A stretch of 64,000 nt of DNA from Ochotona curzoniae. Taxonomy: Eukaryota; Chordata; Mammalia; Lagomorpha; Ochotonidae. Both the position numbers and the translations under genes were made by a program. Where the stretch lies: positions 80,468,894 to 80,532,893 of the forward strand of contig NW_024467119.1 in assembly GCF_017591425.1 (NCBI RefSeq). Direction: 5' to 3'. Under the pieces are notes generated by a model. That model saw only the letters and a program-made list of their open reading frames with translations. It was not told the origin of the DNA and ran no database searches. Numbering within the stretch: the stretch's first letter is position 1; each line of letters begins with the position of its first letter. Shown in pieces: positions 12,290-21,571 of the stretch.

Positions 12290-13269
12290 GGGGGCGTGGC
12301 CCTCCAGCCGCATGGTGGCCGGAGGCCCCTGGGGCTGCCGGCCCGAGCCTGGCCAACAACACGGCAGCTCTCTCGCCCCGAAGGGGAGCTGCATGCGGGC
12401 AGCCAGCGCGCCTCTTGGCACTAGGCTCTGCTTGCTGGCCACCCGGCCAGGGATCTCTGGCATTTTTGGGTTCTCCCATTGCTGCTCAGACAGCTCCCTA
12501 CCGAAGCTGTAGAGCTTGGCCTATGTGAAAGCATTCTACTGATTCCCAACGACAGAAAGTCCTCCTCAGAAGAGCCTGAAACCAATACGGTGTCAACACA
12601 TGTGTTTTGAATAATTGTAACAGCCAATATACCCTCAGAACCTTGTGATAGTTAGAAACGGGGCCGGAATGCAGAGAAATCTTCCATCTCCTTTAAATGT
12701 GTGAGGAAGACGTGTAGTCAAACCTATTGGCAATATGACAAGTAACTTATAGACAATAGATTCAGAACAGCATTAGACAACGGTAAAAACCACAAAGACA
12801 TATAGGGGGAATCATGAGCAACCCTAAAAATCTATCAACAGGAGGTCACTTGGGCAGAATTGGGGGGAGCCCCGGAGCGGAGTGGCAGGACAGGAGTAGG
12901 CTTGTATCCCATCCCTGGAAACTCCCGGATTCCCAACAAGGACTATCAGAATGGGCACCAAGGACTGCATCACAACGTCCAAGGAGACCATGGGGAACTG
13001 GAATGCCTTCGGAGACCGAGAATTCGGGGGACATCCCTCCCTCCCCCATTTTTCTTGGACCTCAGCACGAGATGGAAGAAACCCGAATCCTTCCTCATTG
13101 GATACAGGAGCAACAGCCAGGAGCCCTGGGTGATCCTCAGAATCAGAAGAACAGTAAACTATCTTCAGGACAAGGGAGAAGAGCTTTCTCTCGTCCTAAC
13201 AAAGCTCCAGCTCGGGGTCCCCACCCTCTGCAATGACCAACAGGGTCACTCCAGATCACGCCCCCCCCC

Positions 13270-13308
<39 letters not shown>

Positions 13309-13804
13309 CTTGGACAAGCAGGTAGAACACAAAGAACAATTACTTCCCAAAGTATGGAGGATTTCTCTGCATACCCCACCCAAAGCAGTATGGCACCTCA
13401 ATTGTCAAAAAGTCATTGAAATGGTCGCAAGATGTTGTTAAGAGTGTACATGTAATTCCAATATATTGTTTACTCAGCACTAGGTCAATTGGTTCCAAAA
13501 TGTTATATATGGGGCTGACGGGACTTTTAATTGATTGGGATTTTACTATTTTGGCCGTACCATCAGATTAAAGAGGTCTCCCAAAGAAGACGTACTTATC
13601 TGGACAACAAGACACTGGACTCTAGGCTTGGTCTATGCTCGCAGTGAGGGAATCTCAATTGAACTTAAACTGTGGTTACACAACAAGGTGGAGGTATCCA
13701 CCAAGGTGGGAGGATTGGGGGAGGGTGGGGGGAATCCCATGGGAATCCCATTACCTACGGAACAATGTCTCATAAACACAATGTAATCAATAAAGAGGAA
13801 AAAA
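12290..13804 (+). mobile_element. Family A noncoding retrotransposon, copy 1 (TSD-flanked)
   Basis: A 1,515-base insertion inside the 3' region of mini-L1 copy 1. The flanks AAGATATAGTAAACAG (12274-12289) and AAGATATGGTAAACAG (13805-13820) match at 15 of 16 bases. It has a GC- and CpG-rich 5' end, an internal CA repeat (13273-13307), a G-rich tract (about 13709-13733) and an AATAAA-A(n) end at 13788-13804. All of this fits L1-mediated retrotransposition. It aligns throughout with 16081-17635. Several overlapping frames are open on both strands (longest 193 codons, 12860-13441), but none resembles a known protein. The G-rich tract just upstream of the end resembles L1 3' UTR structure. Confidence 0.78.
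13273..13307. repeat. (CA)n microsatellite inside family A copy 1
   Basis: Uninterrupted CA dinucleotide run preceded by a C-run at 13259-13270. The same position in copy 2 also has a CA run, so the repeat, or its seed, is part of the element. Confidence 0.95.
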
Positions 13805-14392
13805 AAGATATGGTAAACAGTTTCCTTGAGAGTGCATCTTTGATCTGGTAGTTGAGATGCAAACTGCATTGTATCCTCACTTCTGGATATGATAGTCTCC
13901 ATTACACAGTCACTATACATCCCCTTAAATGAAAAGACACAGAACAAAATCAACAACAGGAAGAAAACAAAGAAAATAATAACAACATGAAGCTAAATAA
14001 CATGCTACTGAATGACTAATGTGTCACTGAAGAAATGAAAAAGAAAATCAAGAACCTTCTTGAAGAAAACAATGCTACTGTATGATCTGTGAGTCATTGA
14101 AGAATTTAATCAGAAGCAAGTGTTTTGAAGAGATGAAACTAACAAAAAATTCAAAATCCATGAGATGCAATTTCTGATGATCTTTTGTGGTGAGATGTGT
14201 GTCTGGTAGGCAACAAACAGTTGGGTTTTGTTTTTTAATTCAGTCCATTAATCTATGATGTTGACTGATGAGTTTAAGCCATTTACATTCAGGGTTAACA
14301 CAAATGGGTGGGAATTTGGTCCTGTCATTTTAGCAATGGGTTGTTCATTGATTTAGTCTTCTGCTGTTATTCTCCCGGGTTATTCTTCAGAT

Positions 14393-15894
14393 TTGTCTTT
14401 GGTTTTGGTGGACACTATTCCTTTTCTCTGTCAAGAGAACATCTTGAAGTATCATTTGTAGGGCAGGTTTGGAAGAGGCATATTATTTTAACTTTTCTTT
14501 ACTGTGGAAGAATTTTATTTCAATTTCTAAGACTAAAGAAAGTATTTCTGGGTGCATTATCCTGGGCAAGCATTTTCTTTCTTTTAGAATCTGGCATATG
14601 TCATTCCATTCTCTTTGGGCCTGTAGACTTTCCTGAGAGAGATCTCCTGTGAGCTTAATTGACATTCCCTTATATGTCAGTTGATTTCTTTCATGTGCAC
14701 ATGTAAGAATCTTTTCCTTATGTTCAATTGAAGAGAGCTTGATTAGCATGTGGAATGGTGAAGACTGATTTTGATCAATCCTGTTGGGAGTTCTGTGCCA
14801 TTCCTGGATATTGTTTCCCAATTCTTTCTCTAGAGTAGGGAAATTTTCCCTTATTATTTCATTTGTAAACCCAGCTTCAATTTTTGCACCTTCTATGACT
14901 CCCAGAACTCTTATACTGGGCCTCTCAATACTGTCTGTCTTTCAATTCTCAAATATATATATATACATATACATATATGTATATATATCTTTCAATTATA
15001 TATATGTCTTTCATATATATGTCTTTCAATTCTCAAATATATACCTATACATATACATACATATATATACAAATATATATATATTATATAATATATATTA
15101 TTATAATAATATTATATATATATATATAATATATATAATATATAATATAAATATATATAATATATAATAATATATATATAATATATATATAAAAATTATA
15201 TATAAATATATATAAATATATATAATATATAAAAATAATAATAAATATAATATATAATATATATATAAAATATATATAAAAATATATATAATATTATATA
15301 TATTATTATATATATAATTATATATATATAATTATATATAATTATAATTATATATAATTATATATATATAATATAATACATATATATAATATACATATAT
15401 ATAATATATATATTATATATATATTATATATTATATATATATATATATATTTATTATATATATATATATAATATATATATATTTACACATATATATTGCT
15501 TGACCCAGCTCTGCTTCCAGCTTTTTGTTTGTTTCCCCCTGGTGACAAGAAATATCTTACAATTCTGAGATTCTTTATTCTGCCTCCTTCATTCTATTTT
15601 GGAGACTCTCCACTGTACTTCTAATATACTCCACTGTATTCTTCATTTCTTATACATCAGCTTTCATTTGACTCATTTCCAGTGTGACATATCCCTTAAT
15701 TTCCTTGAATACCTGCTTTATGTGCTTCTCGTTGATGATAAGAAATTTTGGAACAAGTGTTTTGAATTCTGTATCCCCAATTTCTCAATGTTTTTCTCAG
15801 TGAACTCTGAGGTTGGCAAAGGCTTTAGTTACTTTGCAGGGAAGTCTTCAGTAACATTCATTGTCCCGTTGTCTCTTCTTTTTCTCTTGGGCAT
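14393..15894 (-). pseudogene. L1 ORF1 (RNA-binding chaperone) pseudogene in mini-L1 copy 1
   Basis: ORF1p normally forms trimers through an N-terminal coiled coil and binds L1 RNA through an RRM and a C-terminal domain. The start here reads as a short Met-Pro-Lys-Arg-Lys-Arg-Arg basic leader at 15894. The C-terminal RRM/CTD part (minus-strand frame 14483-14821) still shows NNIQEWHRTPNRIDQNQSS, SSIEHKEKILTCAHERNQ and LSQESLQAQREW. The linker between coiled coil and RRM is destroyed by the TA array, and other stops are present, so it is not functional. Confidence 0.8.
14952..15497. repeat. (TA)n-rich expansion within L1 ORF1 sequence
   Basis: About 545 bases made almost only of TA/ATAT with TATAA variants and rare ACAT steps. 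It sits in the ORF1 linker of mini-L1 copy 1. The paralogous place in the 41.6-kb copy has only TATACATATAT (about 43116-43126). Any frame reading through it (Tyr/Ile-rich) is an artefact. Confidence 0.95.
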
Positions 15895-15957
15895 TGTACT
15901 TCTGGTTATGAGACTCTTCTGCTTTGGGCAGGTTTCTAAGCTGTGTCACCCACAGGT

Positions 15958-16032
15958 TCAAACTGGTGTCCATATGGGATCCTTGTGCATGTAAGGCGAT
16001 GACTTTAGCCACTGAACCACCCTTGCTGGGCC
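15958..16032 (-). mobile_element. CSINE 5' head fragment
   Basis: The complement reads GGGCCCAGCAAGGGTGGTTC then GGATCCCATATGGACACCAG, that is the tRNA-like head with A- and B-box regions. It stops at the 5' edge of mini-L1 copy 1, so the rest of the SINE was lost or cut off by that insertion. Confidence 0.72.
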
Positions 16033-16080
16033 CAGTCTTTCTACTTTTTACTTACTGGTTATTATGATTAGTAAAAACTG

Positions 16081-17055
16081 CTTATCCTCTGTCAGCCTAG
16101 CTGCGGAGGCCACCAGGCAAGATGGCTGCGTCATGCCTACTTCATACGAGCCCGCCACTATGTCCACGTGGTGAGCAGCTACCAGGTGTCCAATGCACCA
16201 TTTGGCACTAGGCTCTGCCTGCTGGCCACCTTGCCAGGGAGCTCTGGGATTTTCACTCTGTCATATGCTGCTTAGATAGCTCCTTGCTGAACCCTCAGTG
16301 CTTTGGGGACATGAATTAATCCTAAAGATTCCCAAGAACAATATATCTTCCTCAAATGAACCTGTAATTAATACTGTCTGAACCCATGTGTTTTGAAAAA
16401 TTGTAAAACCTACTATACTTTCAAAACCTTGTGCTAATCAGAAATGGGGCAGGAGAGCAAAGAAATCTTCCATTTCCTTAGAATGTGTGAGGAAGACGTA
16501 TAGTGTAACCTATCAGGAAAATAACAGGTAACTTATTGACAATAGATTCAAAACAACATTAGACAATAGTTAAACTACAAAGACATACAGGGGGAACCAA
16601 GAGCAATCCTAACAACCTGTTAACAGGAGGTCATATGCACAGAGCAGGGGGGACCCCAGAGTGGAGCAGGGGGACAGGAGGAGGCTTGTATCCCAACCCT
16701 GGAGACTCCCAGATCCCCACCAAGGACTATCAGTACGGGCACCAAGGACTACATCCCAAGTGCCAAAGAGGCCACCGGGAACTGGAATGCCTTCGGAGGC
16801 CGAGAACTCAGAGGGCATTCCCCCCCCCGCCCCAATTTGGATCTACCACATGGGATGAAAGAAGCCCGAATTCTTCTCGTAGGATCCAAGGTCATCAGAA
16901 CACCAGCCAGGAACCCAGAGCGGTCCTCAGAATCAGAAGAACAGTAAACTTCCTTCGGGACTAGGGAGCGAAGATTTCTCTGGTCCTTACTCAGTTCCAA
17001 CTTTGGGTCTCCACCCTCTCTGCAATGACCATCAGTGTTACTCCAGAGCCCCCTC

Positions 17056-17094
<39 letters not shown>

Positions 17095-17635
17095 TAGAAT
17101 AGATGGGTAGAGAACAACAAGGAAAGCGTGGTTAGCATGGACTCACACATACCTTACTAGGTAGGACACAAAGAGTAAGTACTCCTCACCATGGTATTGA
17201 AGATTTCTCTGCATACCTCTCCTATAACTGTTTTGCACTTCAATTGTTGAAATGTCAATGGAGTAGTCACAGGATGTGGTTGAGAACTTGCAATCATACT
17301 GTTTGCTCAATACTATGTCAATTAATTCCATAACATTATAAATTATTGCTGATATTATGTTGGAGCTTTTAACTGATCAAGATTTTACTCTTTTAGCTCT
17401 ACTTTCCGACCAGAGAAGGTCTCCCCAAGCAGCCGTTGAACTTATCTGGACCATAAGATGCTGGACTCTATGCTTGGTATTTGCTTGCGATGAAGGAATC
17501 TCAACTGAACTTGCATTGTGGTTATGCAACAAGGTGGAGGAATCCGCCATGGGGGGAGGGTTGTGGGTAGGATGGGGGGAATGCCAGGACCTATAGAACT
17601 GTGTCACATAGTGCAATGTAATTAATAAAAAAAAA
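16081..17635 (+). mobile_element. Family A noncoding retrotransposon, copy 2 (TSD-flanked)
   Basis: A 1,555-base element in the same orientation as copy 1. The flanks GATTAGTAAAAACTG (16066-16080) and GATTAGTGAAAAATT (17636-17650) are near-identical. The 5' end carries GCACCATTTGGCACTAGGCT (16194-16213), a word shared with copy 1 and with family B. It has a CA repeat at 17059-17092, a G-rich tract (about 17551-17580) and an AATAAAAAAAAA end. Short frames parallel those of copy 1 (16635-16964 and 16661-16858) but do not extend across the element. Confidence 0.8.
17059..17092. repeat. (CA)n microsatellite inside family A copy 2
   Basis: CA run at the position equivalent to 13273-13307 in copy 1. 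Confidence 0.95.
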
Positions 17636-17650
17636 GATTAGTGAAAAATT

Positions 17651-19184
17651 AAACCTGTAATATGGAATAGATTTAAATGATTTAAATTTGCAAACATTGA
17701 TGAAGGAAGGCAAGGCAGGGAGATGTATTGTGGAAAGCAGGAGAGTGAAGGGAGTGAGGTTGTTTTCTTAGAACTGTATATATACAGTTCCTGACATCTG
17801 CTCTCTTTACATTTTTTTACAGCATACTGCCACACATATGTTGCTGCCATAATAGCTTGAGATTTTCTCAAGACATCCCACTCATCACCACATGATGCTG
17901 AGTCCCAGCAAATTAGACCGCCTTGGGACAGCAGACACTGGCCTTTTATTTGCAGTCATTGTGCTCCTACTACATACAGAGTGTTTTTTGCATTTTCAAG
18001 ATGGAACTGCATAGAGAAGAGAACCTCCTCTCAAAAGGTGTTTTGCCAGCATGAAACTCATGGCACCGGTAGAAAAATCATTCAGTGAGCCTCCTGCCAC
18101 ATGGGAGTTAGAAATTTCAAATGAAAAACATTAGTCAAGTGCAGACAGGAGTAGCCATGTGGAATGACTCAGGGAGACTGGCTAGATTATGGGGCCATAT
18201 TTGTGGTGAGAACATTCAATCAGGTAGGTCGGAAAATATATTAGAAAGTAATCAATCATTGTCAAGCAGTGTCCTCAGGCATGCAGGTCTCTGGGTCCTT
18301 TGAGGATGCTTTCTTGGTGGTGGAATAAGGACTATTATGTAAGTAGGTGTTCAAAGTTCAGGGTGGATGCTTTGTATTGCTTTCTGCTTTGGCAGCCTCC
18401 ACGGATAATGGTGCATTATTGGAAATTCTCTTCCTGGAACTCAGATCCTACGGACTGATTGGGTTTGCTGATTTGCATTATGTTCCTATTTAGTCATTGA
18501 CTGGTTCTGCTGGTAAGCCCATGGTGTTTCCAGCACATCAGAGAAGTCTTTGATCCTTTCTCAAAGAAACTAGACTAATGCACATTTGCTTTGCCATTTT
18601 CATTATCATTGAATTAAGTGCCAGAGAACATTTCAATAGAACCCCAAGAGAAAATAAACCACTTTTGTGATTGACATCAGCTCGAACTTTCCATAAAATT
18701 GAACTGCACATTTGGAATGTTTTGTCTCTGCTTGGCCAGACATACTTCTATTCTCTTTAGGCTGTTGCAAGCTGTGGTGGATAGAACTTCTGTCGTGGGT
18801 CTCCTGGGAGAATTCGTTCTCCAAACCCCACAAATGGTAGGAAAAAGCAGCATGGCATAAGTATATATTGAGAAGGGTTTGATTTTTTTTTTTTTACAAC
18901 TTTTTTCCTTTGGTGTAGCCTCATTGGTTCTCTTTCATCAGGGTGAACAACAGAAGGCAGTGCCAGGTTATTTCTGCATCAATCATAAGACTAAAAATCT
19001 AGCTCAACAGCAATAGAGAAATGTGTTTAATAAATCATAATAAAGACAACACAGGGCTGAAAACTGGGCCAGATTGGCCACTGGGTACTTAAGGGAACAT
19101 TGTGGAATAGGCACACTAAAGAACCCAAAGGTTTACACGTAGTCTGCCACTTAGAAGTAATGAAGTTTGCAAGATTTCAACCAC
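17651..19184. other. No recognisable feature
   Basis: About 1.5 kb without a supported gene or recent repeat. A T-run occurs at 18881-18893. Confidence 0.4.
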
Positions 19185-19300
19185 TTATTCACTCAAAAAC
19201 TATTTCCTGAAATCCTCCTCTAGATTGGGAATAGAGCAATGAGCAACACATAAAAATCCCCAGTGTGGAAGACAGTCAACAAATTAGACAAATAAGCATG
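19185..19300 (-). repeat. L2-like fragment
   Basis: TTATTCACTC...GGGAATAGAGCAATGAGCAA...AAAAATCCCC...ACAAATTAGACAAATAAGCA resembles the complement-strand L2 3' region (GGGAATACAGCAATGAACAA, GACAAAAATCCCTGCC). Confidence 0.5.
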
Positions 19301-19454
19301 GAGGGGTCTCTCGTGTAAGTCCTTCTATCCCCAAATTTTGCAATACTCAGCACGTACTAAAGACACAATGTCTAGTGAGAGGTCCAAAGGCCATTGGCTC
19401 AGGGGAGCCCGACTTGTCAGAACTGGAGATCAGGCTTCCTCAAGTGGAGGGCCC

Positions 19455-19745
19455 TTAGTGCGCCAGTCATCTTTTCATTACTATAACAAAATACCAAAGA
19501 CAGGCTAGTTTATTTAAAAATGGAATTTGTTTTGACTTATGGCTCTGGAGGTTTACAGTCTAAGACTGAGTGGGACCCATTGGTTTGGCTTCTGGTCATG
19601 GCATTCTATGTAGGTAATACTCTTTGTGTTAAGCACAAGCAGGATAACAAGCTTTGCGGCACAAGACCTGACTGAGAGAGTGTTCCTTCTGACCAAACAA
19701 ACTTTGGTGAATCATTTCATCCATCTGAGGTGCAGATTCATGATT
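19455..19745 (-). mobile_element. Possible MLT1/MaLR LTR remnant
   Basis: GTCATCTTTTCATTACTATA, CAAAATACCAAAGACAGGCT and TTTTGACTTATGGCTCTGGA resemble the complement of the MLT1 3' end (polyadenylation signal and the TGTTATAGCA region). It is too diverged downstream to assign a subfamily. Confidence 0.5.
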
Positions 19746-20449
19746 TCCATAAGGGAGAAAGAGTTTGCATGGTGTACAGGATTAGAGTGAAACGTAAAAA
19801 TTCTTGGATATCATCAGAGTTCTAGGAGTGACTTGAAAATGTCGATTTTTGGACACCTTTTCCCTTGTGATGGAGCCAGAGTCTACTCCAGTGGCCATGA
19901 GTTCCAGGTGGTCATGAGAATCAGCAGGGAAATCCCCGAAACACACAGATGGCACAGACCCATCCACTCTAGATCAATTCAGTCATCATTTCTGGGGTGT
20001 TAGCATAGCATACTATTTTTTAAAAGTTCTCCAGATCATTCTGTTTTATTCATTCACAACCAAGAGTTTAATAAAGACTTGCCACTGAGTGACTTAAATA
20101 AAACAAGGTGATAGATGATCCTGGCAGAGAGATGCCCATAAATATCATCAGATATACATAATATCTCCTTTTTGGCTGACTTCTGCTGTAAAAGAAAGCA
20201 CTTATGTCCTCTCTGTTGCTTAAAGTGTCTCATGAGTGGGAGTACCTGAATTCCCATTGGCATCTGTGTACCAACTGAAGACACTGGAAATCGTGCAGGC
20301 ACATGTGAACACATATGAGTAGAGTGACTCCAGTGAAGTGTTAGCACAGTGGATACCACTCCAACAGCACAGACCCACTGTTAAATTGAAGGGACAACAG
20401 TGGAGTTATTTAGGACAGCTGATGTTTTCCTAATCCAGGACACTGCTTG
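19746..20449. other. No recognisable feature
   Basis: About 700 bases with no supported gene or repeat. Minus-strand frames at 19782-19967 and 20054-20359 show no known domain. Confidence 0.4.
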
Positions 20450-20533
20450 ACCATAAGGTTGACCTGTAGACCTGTGGGTAACACACTTTAGAAACATGCC
20501 CTAAAAGAGAGGGATCTGCCAGCCTGAATTGCA

Positions 20534-21508
20534 ATGACCAAAGGTAGAAGAAGAGACAGAGACACTATGAATGTTACTGAAGACTCTGCAGCAAAAAGCA
20601 AAAACCCCTAACACACTCAGAGTTGACTGAGGAAAACACTGAGAAAATGGGGAACACGGACTGCAAAAAACTAATTATAAAGCTTCTGAAAAGCACTCAG
20701 AAGCACAAACAGGAGTTTAAATAATTTAAGGATAATATCACACAGAAAATTTCAGCGATGGCTCAAATGAAAGCAGATATATAAGAAATTAAGAACACAA
20801 TGAAACAGTTTAAAAATGCAGTGGATAGTCTCCCAAAAGAGAATGAATGAAGCAGAAGAAAGAATTTAAGAATTGGAAGATATTTGCTGTCACCAGGAGA
20901 AACAAACAAAAAGCTGGAAGCAGAGCTGGGTTAAGCTAATTAAAAGTATCTAAGAATAAGAAGATACTATTGAAAGGCCCAATATAAGAGTTATGGAAGT
21001 ACCAGAAGGCATGGAAAGAGAAGCTGGGGTCAAAGATGTAGTCAATGAAATAATAAATGAAAAATTCACTAATCTGGAGAAAGAATTGGGGAGCAATGTC
21101 TGGGATGGGCTCCCGACAGTTTTGATCAAAAGCAAACTTGACCACTACACATAATAATCAAATTTTCTTCAGTTCAACATAAGGAAGAGATCCTTAAATG
21201 TGTACATGAAAAAAAAATCAAGTTCCTATAGAGGAACCTCAACCAAACTTACAGCTACCCTCTCACAGGATATTTTACTGGGTCAGAACACAATGGAGTG
21301 ACATATTTCAGATTCTTTTAGAAAAAAATTCAGCCCAGAATAATGTATGCAGTGAAGTTCTCATTTGTCTTTGAAAATTAAATAAAATTTTCCACAATAA
21401 AAAAAAAACCTCCAAGAATCTGCCTCTTCCAGACCTGTCCTACAAATGATATTCAAAGATGTACTAATAAGAGAGCAAAGGAATAGCAACTACCAGAACC
21501 AAAGGTAA
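20534..21508 (+). pseudogene. L1 ORF1 pseudogene
   Basis: Begins ATGACCAAAGGTAGAAGAAG, a basic Lys/Arg leader like the other copies, and runs to a TAA at 21506 by alignment. ORF1p is the RNA-binding chaperone of the L1 RNP. The middle and C-terminal parts are recognisable at the DNA level (for example the VMEVPEG-type segment near 20994-21010), but stops and indels break the frame. No frame above about 70 codons survives. Confidence 0.75.
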
Positions 21509-21571
21509 ATGTGGAGAACATTCCAATAAAAGGCTAACAGAAGACTAAATCAAAGAACAATCCATTGCTAA

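Larger units (their letters stand above)
12057..15957 (-). mobile_element. Mini-L1 (ORF2-less L1 derivative), copy 1, interrupted
   Basis: Minus-strand L1 derivative with order (5' to 3' on its own strand): late 5' leader at 15957, ORF1 (15894 to about 14393), about the first 50 codons of ORF2 (to about 14190), a segment that reads as ORF2 in antisense (13992-14070 on the plus strand), and a 3' end rich in TAATAATAATAA near 12066-12100. It is collinear with the plus-strand element at 41614-44466, covering only its downstream 1.8 kb, so this copy is 5'-truncated. It is split by family A copy 1 (12290-13804) and carries a TA expansion at 14952-15497. Subtracting both, its own length is about 1.8 kb. 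Confidence 0.8.

Noticed and set aside
12814..13441. Frames of 140 and 193 codons as a possible gene
   Set aside because: They are inside TSD-flanked family A copy 1, run into a CA repeat (His-Thr runs) and match no known protein. Kept only as a low-interest finding.
14784..15167. 127-codon Tyr/Ile-rich frame
   Set aside because: Translation of a TA microsatellite and antisense L1 ORF1.
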